From Lithodes maja (taxonomy: Eukaryota > Arthropoda > Malacostraca > Decapoda > Lithodidae), in contig JBAKBP010003219.1 of NCBI GenBank assembly GCA_037953745.1, forward strand, positions 94,123-158,122: 64,000 nucleotides of DNA. Direction: 5' to 3'. A model generated the notes under the pieces. It was not told where the DNA came from. It did no database searches and saw only the letters and a program-made list of their open reading frames with translations. Shown piece after piece: positions 10,905 through 21,369 of this stretch. How positions within the stretch are numbered: the stretch's first letter is position 1; each line of letters starts with the position of its first letter. A program made the position numbers and the translations under genes.

Positions 10905-11210
10905 ATGAAGTCTAGCCTAGGGCCTATGGTGTTTACTCTGCAATCTTCATGTATAAAATGGCAGATGAAGTTTAACATTGACAAATGCAAGGTATTAAAG
11001 ATAGGGAAGATGCATACAAATTTTAAATATAAACTAGCTAATATGGAATTAGAAAACTCAGACTGTGAGAAAGATCTAGGTGTGTTTGTTAGCAATGATT
11101 TGAAGCCCAGAAAACAATGTATAAGCGTTCGTAACAAGGCAAACAGGATTCTCGGGTTCATATCTAGGAGTGTGAGTAACAGAACTGCTGATTACAGTTT
11201 CTTACAGTAG
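10905..11210 (+). pseudogene. CR1-like reverse transcriptase fragment
   Basis: It encodes WQMKFNIDKCKVLKIGK, then CEKDLGVFVSNDLKP and NKANRILGFISRS: the stretch between the RT palm and thumb of CR1-like LINEs (compare WQMSFNADKCKVLHIG and ETDLGVTISSNLKP in the CR1-like ORF2 at 47537). Both ends are truncated. The TTAA at 10995-10998 is the empty counterpart of the site occupied in A' by the element at 38072-38551. Confidence 0.8.
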
Positions 11211-11230
11211 ATCCTCTGGAAAAAGGCAAA

Positions 11231-12556
11231 CTATGCCTGTGTATCCAGCTCAGTACCAGTACTTGCACTGCTGCGGTCGTTCACGGTGTTGGCGGCGGCG
11301 GTAGCAGACGCAACATTTTTACTATTCTGTATTTTTGTTTTATAATCAAACTTCAAATCTTGTCTTCCCCATGCTTTATCAAGATTACTTTCAAACTCCC
11401 TTATTGATTCGGAATCGACTACATACTGGGGCAGTGCGTTCCACTCATTTACCACTATCACAAAATGAGTTCTTTGCCTTCTCAAGCCTATTTCTTTCTT
11501 TGTAAATTTTCTTAGAGTGTCCTCTCGTTCTTGTTCCCTCCCGCATCAAGAAGATACCTTCACACACATCCTCATCGTACTTTCCTGACACTATCTTAAA
11601 AGTCTCTATCATATCCCCTCTCTTTCTCCTATATGCCAGTGTCGGAAGCCCCAGTGTCCTCAACCTCTGCTCATAGCCTGCGTTCTTCAACGTTGGTACC
11701 AGCTTGCTAGCTCTCCTCTGCACTTTCTCCACTGCTTCTATATCCTTTACCATATATGGAGCCCACACCTGGTTTGCATATTCCAGGTGCGGCCTAACCA
11801 GCGCTGTATATAGATTCCTGAAGATTTCTTCGTCAAGTGACACAAATGTCCTCCTTATCAGCCCTACAATTCTATTGGCTTTGTTTATCTTTTCCGCTAA
11901 ATGTTCTGAGAAATTTAACTTATTGTCTATCACTACTCCTATATCCTTTTCTGCACTCACTTCCTCCATCACTTCATACATACTGTATCCTACCTTGTCT
12001 ATCTTGCTGGTCCCAATCCGCATGTACTTGCATTTTTTTGGATGAAAAGGCATTAACCAATGCTCAGACCATCCCTTCATGTCCTCCACATCTCCTTGAA
12101 GCAAACCCATATCTTCCTTACTCCTCACTCTTCTATACAGTTTAGTGTCATCCGCGTACAGGTATACCTCACTTCCATTAGTTATAACTTCAGGCAAGTC
12201 GTTGATAAATATAACGAACAGCAGTGGTCCCAACACAGATCCCTGAGGTACCCCACTTGTAATTTCCCTCCACCCCGAGCCTATTCCATTCACCAATACC
12301 CTCTGTCTCCGATCTTTCAGGAAGGCTTCTATCCATTTCACACATTTCTCCCCTATATTATAGCTTCTAACTTTCTCTATTAACCTTTTATGTGGGACCT
12401 TATCGAAGGCCTTCATAAAATCGCAATATACCACGTCTATTACATCACCATCTTCTAGAATTTGCATCCAATCATCTACCACCTTAATTAGCTGTAGTAC
12501 CGTCGACCTCCCCGGCAAGAATCCGAACTGTCTCCCACTGAAAAGTTGGTTTGACA
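11231..12556 (-). pseudogene. LINE-B 3' half (reverse transcriptase), truncated and frameshifted
   Basis: On the minus strand it reads NQLFSGRQFGFLPGRSTVLQ, YCDFMKAFDKVPHKRL, SGVPQGSVLGP, LYADDTKLYR and RPHLEYANQVWAPYM, ending ASTGTELDTQA, as in LINE-B at 36509-37835. The 5' side is cut at 12556, where sequence switches to the piggyBac-like element. Relative to LINE-B it lacks 2 bp near 11458 (GATAGTGG instead of GATAGAGTGG), which breaks the frame after NSFCD. It cannot make a working protein. Confidence 0.9.
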
Positions 12557-13911
12557 TGGCACCGCCTTCTGCTAATGGTGACTCCATCTCGTTCCAGAGG
12601 CAGGTAACCGAGCTTGTGCACATTTAGATACTGTGCACACTGCATGTGGTCCTGAACGGGGCGCCCAGGTTGTGCCACTGCCCTCTGTGGAGCTAGAGCG
12701 GGGGCAGCACGCCCACGAACTTTGGCGGCGCGCCCCCTAGGGCGGCCAGGAGCGCGACGGCGCCCAGGCCCAGCCCGGCGGCCAGCCCGGCGGCCAGGGC
12801 GGCCAGGAGCACGACGGCCCTGGGCAAAGCGTCTGGGTTGAGGGTCGTCGATGTCCATAAAGTCGTCGTCATCGTCGTTGTCGTCAGAGCCGTCATCTTG
12901 CCCTGACGGTGGACCCAGGTAATCATGGCCAGAGTCATCTGTGAGGTGCCCTTCATCTTCAGAGCCCCCCTCATAATCTCGCGGGGAACGAATGATGCGT
13001 GGGCTGCGTGGGCGGCGTGTAGGTCGGCGAGGTGGGGAAGGAGTGGCAGGTAAGGCTCTGTCATCTTCATGCAGAGGTTCGGGGCTCCTTGGCCTACGAC
13101 GAGTCATAGACAGCACTGGTTCAGTGTCTGTAGGTGCAGCTAGGGATGCGAGGTCGAACACATCATCAGGAACCTCTGTTGTAGGCTGGAGAGGTGGGGT
13201 GGACCCTGGGGAAACTTGCGGGGGCGTATGGCTGGGAGCGGCAGGGGTGGAAGCCGCGGGAGCCTCGACCAAAGAGCGCCTACTTGTAGCTCCCTTTTTA
13301 ACATATTTCATCCCTTTTCCCTTTTCTCTAGTAGTATGTCTCCTCTCGGGGGAAATAGTGGGTAAATAGGCCGAAAGTGGGGGGTCCTCAACCCTAGGGA
13401 GTGCTGGTGGTGGTGGGGAAGAATGGCGGGAGCCTGGGGCAACTTGGGTGGCGTGGGTAGATAAGGAAGACAATGGCGGGTCAACCTCAGCCTCCCGCTC
13501 AGCCTCACTATCATCACTTTCATCGTCATGGTCAAATCCCCTAAAAAACGCGTATCTTTCATTGATTTCGTCTAGATCGTCAAAATCTTCACTATAGTGA
13601 GACTCATAAGACTCGGAGCTATCACTACCCAACTCATCAACACTATTTTTGCCTTCACCACGTTCATAACTCCTCAAAGCTATCTCAATACCTCCGGGAG
13701 TCAACGCATCTTGTACGTGCCTTTGCGTTAGGGCGCGACGAACATGGGCAGGCGTCGAAGGGAGCGTAGAATCGGACACAAGGGAATAACTTTTTGGGCT
13801 AGTATCCATGTTGGCGGCAGAGTAGAGACTGTTTTGGTGGCGTACATGCTGTCTGGTGGCGTCGCCTAGCGACGCCTGGTGACCACGGAGCGAAATTTTT
13901 ACGCGCGCCAT
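12557..13911 (-). CDS. PiggyBac-like transposase, N-terminal part only
   Basis: Read leftward from the element end at 14010 (TTAA at 14011-14014). The ATG at 13911 (MARVKISLRGHQASLGD) is about 100 bp inside the terminus; a second candidate is MDTSPKSYSLVSDST (13809). About 450 open codons: a Ser/Asp/Glu-rich acidic region (SDSSESYESHYSEDFDDLDE), a Pro/Ser/Thr-rich linker with RRPRSPE-type basic motifs, a poly-Asp run (DDNDDDDDFMDIDD), then an Arg-Gly-Pro segment with GRPGRRAGRR and GRPRGR repeats resembling AT hooks. The catalytic DDE domain is missing because the sequence is cut at 12556/12557 and joined to LINE-B. The family call rests on TTAA flanks, CCC/GGG ends shared with MITEs at 24122 and 38072, and the acidic N-terminus; no catalytic motif is visible. 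Confidence 0.55.
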
Positions 13912-14010
13912 TCGAAAGCACACACGCAAGCAATGGTACAGTGTTGTACCACCCGGGTTCCTCGGGCCAAAAAAAAATGGTACACACGTGTACCACCCGG
14001 GGTCGAAGGG
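13912..14010 (-). mobile_element. PiggyBac-like terminus with inverted hairpins
   Basis: The last 99 bp carry GGTGGTACACGTGTGTACCA-like and GGTGGTACAACACTGTACCA-like inverted repeats separated by a poly-A/T run and CCCGGG words, ending CGAAGGG against TTAA (14011-14014). The right end of the MITE at 24122-24600 is nearly the same, so this terminus belongs to the mobilising family. Confidence 0.7.
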
Positions 14011-14019
14011 TTAATGTAG

Positions 14020-14545
14020 CCTAGTGAAAAAACTGGAAAACAGTATACAGTACAGTAACAAAATATATTTGTTAGCAATATGGTACAATTAATGCCTGTA
14101 AATCACAAAAATAATATGTTAATCACAAAAAGAATATTATGGCTGTAAATCACAAAAAATATGTTAGCAATAGAACACAATTTATGCCTGAAAATATAAA
14201 AAAAAAAAAAAAAATTGATGTTAGCAGTATGACACAGTTAAAGCCTGAAAATTGTAAATGGACTAGTAATTTGTTACAAAATTTTCTGGGAGAAAAAAAG
14301 GGGAGAGGGTTAATTTAGCCTAGTGAGAACACTGGAAAGCAGTATACAGTACAGTAACAAAAAATATTGGTTAGCAATATGGTACAATTAATGCCTGTAA
14401 ATCACAAAAAGAATATGTTGATCACAAAAAGAATATGTTAGCAATAGAACACAATTTTATGCCTGAAAATAAAAATAAAATTATGTTAGCAGTATGACAC
14501 AGTTAGGCTAAAGCCTGTATATTAGTTTATACAGTGGTCGACACA
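14020..14545 (-). repeat. Acceptor-like tandem array (left copy)
   Basis: On the minus strand, repeated modules of TGCTAAC, a T-rich stretch and CAG, in two higher-order units of about 260-300 bp. It is the same array as 45640-46470 but truncated, because the TTAA/piggyBac junction at 14011 removes the part adjoining the CR1-like LINE. Confidence 0.75.
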
Positions 14546-15150
14546 ATAATAATAATAATGGAGTTAGTAATATCCCTGGCAAGAGTGTGAGAGGCCTATT
14601 ATGGTGACAAGTATCTGAAATGCGATTAATAAATAGGTTATCAAAAAGTATTACAGTAACTAAATTATTCTAACCCAATATTAAAACTATCTTGACAAAT
14701 GTTAGTGTGTGCGATTTATATAGATAACCAAGATAAAAAAGTTCAACCAAGTACAGTATTGGCTAGACTTTGATATATAAAATACAAGAAGAGGGTTTGT
14801 TTATGCGTACACAGGTGGCGCTGGTATCGGCAGCGTCTCTACTAACCTGACAAATAGAATTTTGAAAAACAAACGTTTATCAGTCAAAACTACAGTACAA
14901 TGTCATGCAAGATAACTACTGGGTGGTTTGCTAAGCACTTAACTACAGTGAGGGCTAAAATATCTACAATAAGTGCTAGAACTTTATAATATGAAACAAG
15001 CAAATAGTTTGTTTACTTTAGAGCGTCGGTCGTCACTAACCGGTACAAATGTAAACAAAAGCAGTCTCGATAAACAAACGTTTATCAGTCAAAAACACAG
15101 CAAAATTACATGCAAAGCAACTACAGGGCAGTTAAGCTAGAGCTTAGCTA
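14546..15150. other. Unclassified part of block B
   Basis: Contains two diverged copies of a motif around AAACAAACGTTTATCAGTCAAAA (14865-14890 and 15073-15095), each beside a GTTTGTTTA and a TTTGCTAAGC/AGCTAAGC word, suggesting a tandem duplication of about 210 bp. No exon or gene seen. Confidence 0.4.
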
Positions 15151-15156
15151 CAGCTC

Positions 15157-16242
15157 ATGCAAACAAATAAGGGGATGAGTAATGGAGTACTCAAGTTATG
15201 GTCAGATTTCGAGCAGCGAGAGCGAAGTGCTGTTGGCGGGTTGGCGCGTCGGGCTCGAGTACGTGTGGAGAGTGAGCAGAGCGAGTTCTTTGACCTGAAT
15301 GTTGGTTTGAAACAGGGGTGTGTGATGTCCCCGTGGTTGTTTACTGTATATATGGATGGAGTTATGAAAGAAATACTATCAAGAGCAGTGGATGTTGGTG
15401 TATCGCTGAAAAGGGAGGGAATTGAGTGGAAGCTACCTATACTGCTGTTTGCGGATGATACAGTTCTGATGAGTGATAATGAATGGGAGTTGCAGGGTCT
15501 GGTAAATGAGTTTGGAACAGTGTGCGAAAAACGGAATTTGAAGGTAAATACGGGGAAGAGCAAGGTTATGGTCTTCGAAAGGGGTGAAGTCACAGAGTGT
15601 GAGGTGAAACTGAACGGTCAGGCTATGGAGATCGTCAACTCTTTTAAGTATCTGGGCAGTGTGTTGAGTAAAGATGGGACTATGGATGAAGAGGTGCAGG
15701 AGAGGGTACAACAGGGGAAGAGGGTTGTAGGAACGCTAAAAGCAGTAACAAGAAATAGGGTGGTCAGTATGGAAGTGAAGAAGTCCTTGCATGACAGTGT
15801 GGTAATCCCGACACTGACTTACGGAAGCGAAGCATGGACGTTGGTTGAGAGACTCAGACCAAGAGTGAGAGCAGTGGAAATGAATTACTTAAGGAGTGCG
15901 TGCGGAATTACATGGAGGGATAGACAGACTAATGAGGAAGTAAGAAGGAGGTGTGGTGTGGAGGTAGATGTGCTGGAAAGTGTGAAAAGGAACAACTTGA
16001 GATGGTTCGGCCATATGGAACGTATGGAAAGCGAGAGAATGACTAAGAGGGTGTACGAGAGCGAGGTGGAGGGACAGAGGGGGAGAGGTAGACCGAAGAT
16101 GAGGTGGAAGGATGGAGTGAGGAACTACATGAATGAAGGCGGTGCTGGTTGGGGGGAGGGGCGTCGACTGACTGGGGACAGAGGTGCATGGGGGCGGTTC
16201 GTTCGTGGCCACCCCTTCGGGGATCACGGCGTCAGGCAATAG
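15157..16242 (+). pseudogene. LINE-C reverse transcriptase, 5'-truncated (block B)
   Basis: 361 uninterrupted codons covering RT from the palm onward: GLKQGCVMSPWLFTVYMDGV, FADD (codons at 15448-15459), KVNTGKSKVMVF, FKYLGSVLSKDG, then a C-terminal region with TYGSEAWTLVERLRPR, RRCGVEVDVLES, LRWFGHMERM and GRGRPKMRW. The ATG at 15157 lies next to the truncation point and is unlikely to be a natural start. The 3' end GGATCACGGCGTCAGGCA runs into (ATAG)n at 16240-16257, the tail of this family. There is no endonuclease. The group resembles RTE-like elements with a (M)RWFGH..R C-terminus; clade uncertain. Confidence 0.85.
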
Positions 16243-16767
16243 ATAGATAGATAGAATATGGAGTCACTGGATGTAAAGGTTTGTTGGACTAAGATTAAAG
16301 TAAAGAAATTCAGTGTCTAGTAGAATGCAGCAATGATACCTGCTAAACTGTAGTACTCTTTAAACTCACCAAGAATCAAAATTTCAGCAATGGAATCCAC
16401 TCAAGCACTTCACTATTTTTCCCTGATTACCTGATTACTGACATGCAATTAAGGACTCTTTCCACTACTTTCATAGTTCTGGTCCAGAAGTTTTAGCCCT
16501 ATGTATAGTCTATTAATTAAAATTAGTCCAGACATTTTTACCTCAAACATCTATAACTCAAAAATGGCTAGAGTGAATGGGTGGTAAATTTCCACACCTA
16601 CTCCCAGGCTGACTCTTCCAAAATAGTAGAAATAATAGCTCGATTATTCTAGTATATTTTTAGCTATATACTCGTTAGTGGTAGAGATTTCTGGCCTAAG
16701 TATAATGAACAGATTATAGTTACAGATAAAACAAAAATCTGGTTAACAAAATGGGGCTGTCTCTCAC

Positions 16768-16934
16768 CACAGACAGGTTGTGTTTGAGTGCCACCAGGTA
16801 GTCGTCCGGGCCGTGAGCCGGGGCGGTGTGAACCAGACCGCTGCCACTGTCCATCCTCACGTGGCCCGCACCAATCACAGGACACGATGAATGGTTGAAG
16901 GGATGCTGGTACTTTACACCTTCCAATACATTCC
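16768..16934 (-). CDS. IARS2: Mitochondrial isoleucyl-tRNA synthetase, exon (last one found)
   Basis: Acceptor ATATATTTCCAG before 16934 and donor GTGAGA after 16768. Two bases complete the Gly codon from the previous exon, then 55 residues: NVLEGVKYQHPF, CPVIGAGHVRMDSGSGLVHT, APAHGPDDYLVALKHNLSV. GxGLVHTAPAHGxxDY is the hallmark of the CP1 editing domain of Ile/Val/Leu-type synthetases, which hydrolyses mischarged tRNA. The last 11 coding bases lie inside duplicated block B. The rest of the protein (end of editing domain, KMSKS loop, anticodon-binding and zinc regions) was not found further along the minus strand. Confidence 0.9.
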
Positions 16935-17249
16935 CTGGAAATATATTAAATAGAAAATTAAATTAAATTAATTACCAGTAGAAAAAAAATTTGCCATCAG
17001 ATTAGGATAGTAAGTTATTTCTTTCACAATATGAGGTTATCCCTCCGCTACATACTGTACAGTACAGTATAGTACATATAGGCTTACGATGACAACCTTC
17101 GCTTTTATAGTCATCCATTGTTGGTGTAGTTCTCAATACCAGTACAAATGATTCCAGAAATATGACCATAAAAATTTTGAGGATAGAGAGTTGACAATAA
17201 AAGCTATGATGTGATACCAGCTTTAGTGCAATACCATACCGGTACTGTA

Positions 17250-17441
17250 CAGGTCTCCCTCACTATCCGATGCCCCGATTTAGGATATTATTATAGGTTT
17301 TTAGGTGTTTGGGTTTCGGTTTTGGCTGGTCCCAGAACGCATCCCCATTTACCCCGTTAATCTTAGGGTTTGCTATACAATTTTTCTATTTAAGATAGGG
17401 TTTTCAGGAACATAACCCAATCGTATATCGAGGGAGACCTG
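17250..17441. mobile_element. Short TIR MITE in IARS2 intron
   Basis: 192 bp with inverted ends CAGGTCTCCCTC and GAGGGAGACCTG. TA precedes the left end; the right flank is TG, so a TA target duplication is only half preserved. The terminal CAG...CTG suggests the Tc1/mariner/pogo group. No coding capacity. Confidence 0.6.
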
Positions 17442-17641
17442 TGCTTATAAACTGCTTTACCCAGTTATCCTCATCCATTTCTCCCCCATAAGGTCAATCT
17501 ACTTTGATATTTTGGATATTTATCTTGACCTTTCGACTTTGTTTGGCAAAGAGAGGTAAAGTCTAGACTGGATAATTAGTTGTACATTTCCAGAATCCTG
17601 GAGCATGGTTCAGTAAGGTATATTTTGGGTTAGTTATCTAA

Positions 17642-17705
17642 GTCTATAAAGATTATTATAATGTAAAACTTGCAAAATTAACAAACCAAACCAGGGACGA
17701 CACAA
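17642..17705 (+). repeat. Interspersed repeat, family I, fragment
   Basis: Matches the first 65 bp of the copies at 2193 and 19078 (TATTATAATGTAAAACTTG, GGGACGACACAATGTATAG). It stops about 15 bp before the donor side of the IARS2 exon at 17720. Confidence 0.55.
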
Positions 17706-17719
17706 TGTATAGAACTTAC

Positions 17720-17966
17720 CTTCTATAATACATTTCACCTCCACATTTCCCTTGACAATCCTCCTGAGATCATCAAGTAAACTCTCCGCCCACACCACCA
17801 CCAGTTCTCCCCCCGACGGCCCGTGCTCCTGGTACTGGTCGAGGGCCACCACAGCGTAGCGTTGGTCCGGGGCTACACACACGGCCTGGTTGGCGGGCAG
17901 GGTCCAGGGGGTAGTGGTCCAAATGGCTAAATGAATTGTACACACATCTACATAGTCTAGTTCAGC
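17720..17966 (-). CDS. IARS2: Mitochondrial isoleucyl-tRNA synthetase, exon
   Basis: Acceptor TTCCTTTCCTCAG precedes 17966 and donor GTAAGT follows 17720. It encodes 82 residues plus one base: AELDYVDVCTIHLAIWTTTP, WTLPANQAVCVAPDQRYAVV, then a variable loop rich in Gly/Pro/Glu, ending VKGNVEVKCIIE. The WTTTPWTLPANQAV block is the conserved entry to the CP1 editing domain of class Ia Ile/Val/Leu synthetases. It joins the exon at 18847 in phase 0 and the exon at 16934 through a split Gly codon. Confidence 0.92.
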
Positions 17967-18846
17967 CTGAGGAAAGGAAGTTACCGTACACAGATTAGGT
18001 TACAGTTGGTTAACACTACCTGATCTCACATCATGCATGTTTAGTGTTTTTGTTTTTCAATTTCTATGGAGTTTTAAACATTTTGAGCATTTTTATGCAT
18101 CTCCATATCTCCATTCACGCTAAACAAAAAGTACCCCCACACCCTTCAAGCTGAATATATACATTGTTCAGTAGAATAGTGTCCCACTTTCATTTATATT
18201 GCAAGCTCACTATCATTCATAAGGAAAAATATGACACCTGTATGAGGCAAACATTTTTACAATCGCCAAAGAAATGGATCAAACATCATGAAATTGCCAA
18301 AGAAATGGAGTAAAGCAGGGAACTACAAAAAGAGCACCGTTGAATCAAGTACAGTCAAGAGCATATATGGCGTTACACCTATTTGAATAAGTATCGCACA
18401 CAAATGCACACTGACTAGGATATGTGCTTAATTAAAGGGAATGTTTCAAAATATTTTATCTGCATGTTAGCAATGCTCATTAACTTTGCACCACTTCTCA
18501 CTGCAGGTACTTAGTCCTAATATCAATTCATATTCAACATCCCCATCCATCAAAATCTAACGTTATTGTATTTCTGCTAAACATCGATGACTACAGCTCG
18601 AAATTCCTTATAGCCTGAAACTTGCTAGTGGTTATATAGAAGAGATTCTATAGTCTGTCTGTATTTAGCTGACAACAAATGGCATTCTCCATGTCTTGAT
18701 TACTCTGCTATTATAAAGACTTTGTAGCAAAATATGTTATGATAATTTTGCATTACAATGATAAAGCGACACTTTAGTTTTATATTTTTCCATTAGGTAT
18801 CGAGAAGTCAGCTGTCAAGAGATAAATAACAATGGAATCTATTGAC
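17967..18846 (-). other. IARS2 intron, no further feature
   Basis: 880 bp of AT-rich intron between exons. I see no element ends, RNA gene or tandem array. Confidence 0.5.
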
Positions 18847-18981
18847 CTGTAGTTCTGCTGTGGGTGTAGTGACGGGCATTGCCAGGTAGACGGCGGTGGA
18901 CACATGCTCTGGATTGTACTCCAGCTCGGACTCTGCCAGAGATGTGCCCAGGTTCGGGGAATAGTACACTGGTAGATAGTC
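18847..18981 (-). CDS. IARS2: Mitochondrial isoleucyl-tRNA synthetase, exon
   Basis: Acceptor ATTTTACAG precedes 18981; donor GTCAAT follows 18847 (weaker than consensus, but both reading phases fit). Exactly 45 codons: DYLPVYYSPNLGTSLAESEL, EYNPEHVSTAVYLAMPVTTP, TAELQ. The PxYxSP..GT.LAE.ELEY..EHVS pattern is the conserved catalytic-core segment that precedes the editing insertion in bacterial/mitochondrial IleRS. Both ends are phase 0. Confidence 0.92.
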
Positions 18982-19077
18982 CTGTAAAATGGAGTACAGG
19001 TCAGTATTATTTTTTATTCGGTATAGGATTAATGTCTTGGGTAACAGCACTTCATATATTTATAGTAAAACAAAACA

Positions 19078-19375
19078 AAACTATTATAATGTAAAACTTG
19101 AAAAATAAACAAACCAAAACAGGAACGACACAATATAAAGGCAAAAGAACTAATCAAAATCACTATGTGGAAATAATGATTTAGAAAAATATATTTTTGA
19201 AATAAAAGAATATAAAACCACCACATAGAATGTACATCACTATATGAGTAAGCAAATTTAGTTCCCAGGCAAATTAATCGCACATATACTGTATTAACCT
19301 ACTCTCGTCATATTCAAGGAATTAGTCAATTTGGGTACAGGTAGTTCAGGACATTCTGATAAATTCTGTATGAAT
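19078..19375 (+). repeat. Interspersed repeat, family I, copy 2
   Basis: About 300 bp, collinear with 2193-2480 (shared AACGACACAATAT, ACCACCACATAGAATGTAC, CTCGTCATATT and GGACATTCTGATAAATTCT-like blocks). No terminal repeats or ORF. In an IARS2 intron. Confidence 0.65.
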
Positions 19376-19392
19376 AAAGAAACTACAATTCA

Positions 19393-19445
19393 AATATCTA
19401 TCTATTGCCGGACGCCGTGATCCAGAAGGGGTGGCCACGAATGAA
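19393..19445 (-). repeat. LINE-C 3' tip
   Basis: On the minus strand GTGGCCACCCCTTCTGGATC then ACGGCGTCCGGCAATAGATAG: the terminal 45-50 bp of LINE-C with its ATAG tail (compare 16205-16257). A severely 5'-truncated insertion. Confidence 0.7.
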
Positions 19446-19732
19446 AAAATATACCGGTATATTCTATTCTGATGTCACCACTTCCCTTTAGTTCATTGTG
19501 CCCATTCGTAAGTAGATAGTAAGTACAATACAGTACAGTAATAGTACACTAGACCACCAAGTACAAATGGCTAGTCTACCCTAAACATGGCGAGTAATGT
19601 AACTCATTAGCCTTGACATGCAACTTGTCTAGAAGGATTCACTACAACCAAACTAAACCTAATAGCCTTATGGCTTTCAGGTAAGTAAGAACTGGATAGA
19701 CTACCCAATTTCTAAGTGTTGTTCCAATTAGT

Positions 19733-19949
19733 ACACAATGATGCAGTTTTTACCACCATGCAGTACCTGCTAAAGAGCTGGGCAAAGGTCGGTGCCCTGA
19801 TGCTCAGGAACTTCAGTGAACAGTTGCCACAGATTGCTAGACTGCACCGTCCACCACAGTACTGGCGTCTGCCAAATAGCACACTGGCTGGCCTGAGACT
19901 CGAACACTCGACCTCACGTTTGCAGGCGAGTGCTCTACGGCCTGAGGCC
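19733..19949 (-). mobile_element. tRNA-derived SINE, copy 2
   Basis: Reverse-complement relative of 308-535: minus strand starts with GGCCGTAGAGCACTCGCC and GTGTTCGAGTCTCAGGCC (A and B boxes) and continues through the same body to AAAAACTGCATCAT at the low-coordinate end. Roughly 80% alike by eye. In an IARS2 intron. Confidence 0.75.
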
Positions 19950-20289
19950 ATAATTTAAGCACCCCGTACGAATTGGCTCGTCTACTACACTAACTTTAAC
20001 TAAGGTACACTTGTGCCTGGTGGGAACTACAACCTTTCAATTTGTTGGCTCTGTCTTTCAGAACAGTGATTCTGCCTCCTGGAGAACTATTATGGAGTAC
20101 ACACAGGCTAAGCCATACTTGAAAGGATGTAATATAAACTACAGTAACTCTAATATACTTGGGATTCATTGAATAATCAACATATGGTTAACTGTCTAAA
20201 AACTAACCAACACAATACTATACCTGGCTGTACAGACATTATTGTAATTAAATATTTAATGCGATGGAAAAAACTACCCTGAAAGTTAC

Positions 20290-20453
20290 CTGATAAATGT
20301 AGCCCTTGTCAAAGAGATCAGCAAAGAGGTGAAGCTGGCGAGTAACATAAGTTGGGTCCAGTGTTCGGTAAGTGAGGCCCCAGTCTGCCAGCAGACCCCA
20401 ACGTTCAAATGCCTCACGTTGCTTCACTATAGCCTCCTCTGCCACCTTCCGTG
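20290..20453 (-). CDS. IARS2: Mitochondrial isoleucyl-tRNA synthetase, exon
   Basis: Acceptor TTGTGTTGGCAG precedes 20453; donor GTAACT follows 20290. Two bases complete the Ala codon left by the 22037 exon, then 54 residues: RKVAEEAIVKQREAFERWGL, LADWGLTYRTLDPTYVTRQL, HLFADLFDKGYIYQ. This is the connective stretch of the Rossmann catalytic core (F.R.G...DW...Y.T..P.Y...Q...F..M..KG.IY.), conserved in class Ia synthetases. It ends in phase 0. Confidence 0.93.
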
Positions 20454-20597
20454 CTGCCAACACAATTAGGTCAATGGTACAATCTCTCCAGAAGGAATCT
20501 TTGAATGAAAGCTCTAGAAGAGGACATCCTATTAATCCTTGCAAGGTCAGTTCCCAAGGTATGGCATAACTCAAGATAGTCTAGTTAGAGTACAGTA

Positions 20598-21367
20598 CAG
20601 TCAGCCCCCCCAATACGCGAGAATAGGGGCGACAGGAGGCATCGCGTATTGGGAATCCGCGTATTGTGGACCTAACTTTAAATAGGAATAATTAGATATG
20701 GGTGACATCTCTCAATTATGGCCTATTTTCAAAAATTTTGGCCTTATTTTCGACATTTTTGGCTCTACAGTACAGTCTATATCTTATATATAATAAGAAC
20801 AATGAATAAAAATATGAAACCTTACCTTAAAATTAGTAGAAGATAGGCTAGGACTAGGACTAGGACCGTAGGACTTCACGATTTTCTCCAACTTCTCCCT
20901 CCCTGACCAAATCGTACGAACAGTTTACTCTGACAAGCCTATTGCACAGTTTCCTTCTCCTTTTTTCTTGCTATCCAACACTTCCACCTTCATTTTGTGT
21001 GTTAATCTTCTTATATTGGCGTGGCATGGCGAAAAAAGTGGCAGGCACTACAAACGTTTGGTCACTCCGCACGGCTATGACGCTTGAGCGGGACTGTGGG
21101 AGGGAGGGAGGGAGGGTAAGCGGGAGGGAAGGCAGGTGTATGCCCGTCTTCTTCTTTTTTCAGAGCTACTCCTGGGCCTCGCGAAACGTAGACGTGCTCG
21201 CGTATCAAGCGGGAATAGCGGATTTGGCCCCTTCTTAGCTCTCGATTCGTGTATTGTGGTACCACCTCGCGTAATTAATGTTTAATTAATTAATGTTATT
21301 TTCGAGGGGTCACTCGTGTATTAGGGTTTTCGCGAATTGTGGAATCGCGTATTGGGGGGGCTGACTG
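20598..21367 (-). mobile_element. Tigger/pogo-like non-autonomous transposon, copy 2
   Basis: 770 bp in opposite orientation to 2826-3592 with the same TIRs (CAGTCAGCCCCCCCAATACG and complement) and TA on both sides (20596-20597, 21368-21369). It shares the truncated HTH relic with TAA after GLSE. It sits in an IARS2 intron, about 145 bp beyond the exon that ends at 20453. Confidence 0.82.
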
Positions 21368-21369
21368 TA

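Larger units (their letters stand above)
9689..12556. repeat. Duplicated block A (inverted copy A' at 36509-39860)
   Basis: 2868 bp that reappears in reverse complement at 36509-39860. After removing the 480-bp TTAA element and one TTAA from A', the lengths agree at 2868 bp. Inspected parts differ by few substitutions plus small indels (an extra G near 9750; 2 bp missing near 11458). Contents: a CCTAA-bearing stretch (10141-10170), a small ORF (10531), a CR1 fragment (10905-11210) and the 3' half of LINE-B (11231-12556). The left edge is the N gap; the right edge is an abrupt join to a half piggyBac element. Confidence 0.9.
14011..16778. repeat. Duplicated block B (inverted copy B' at 43394-46161)
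   Basis: 2768 bp, exactly the length of its reverse-complement copy; compared segments, including a 361-codon ORF, show no difference in protein. The left edge is the TTAA holding the piggyBac end. The right edge falls 11 bases inside the IARS2 exon (16768-16934), taking that exon's donor and the start of its intron. Contents: an acceptor-like tandem array, an unclassified 600-bp stretch, and a LINE-C fragment. Confidence 0.9.
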
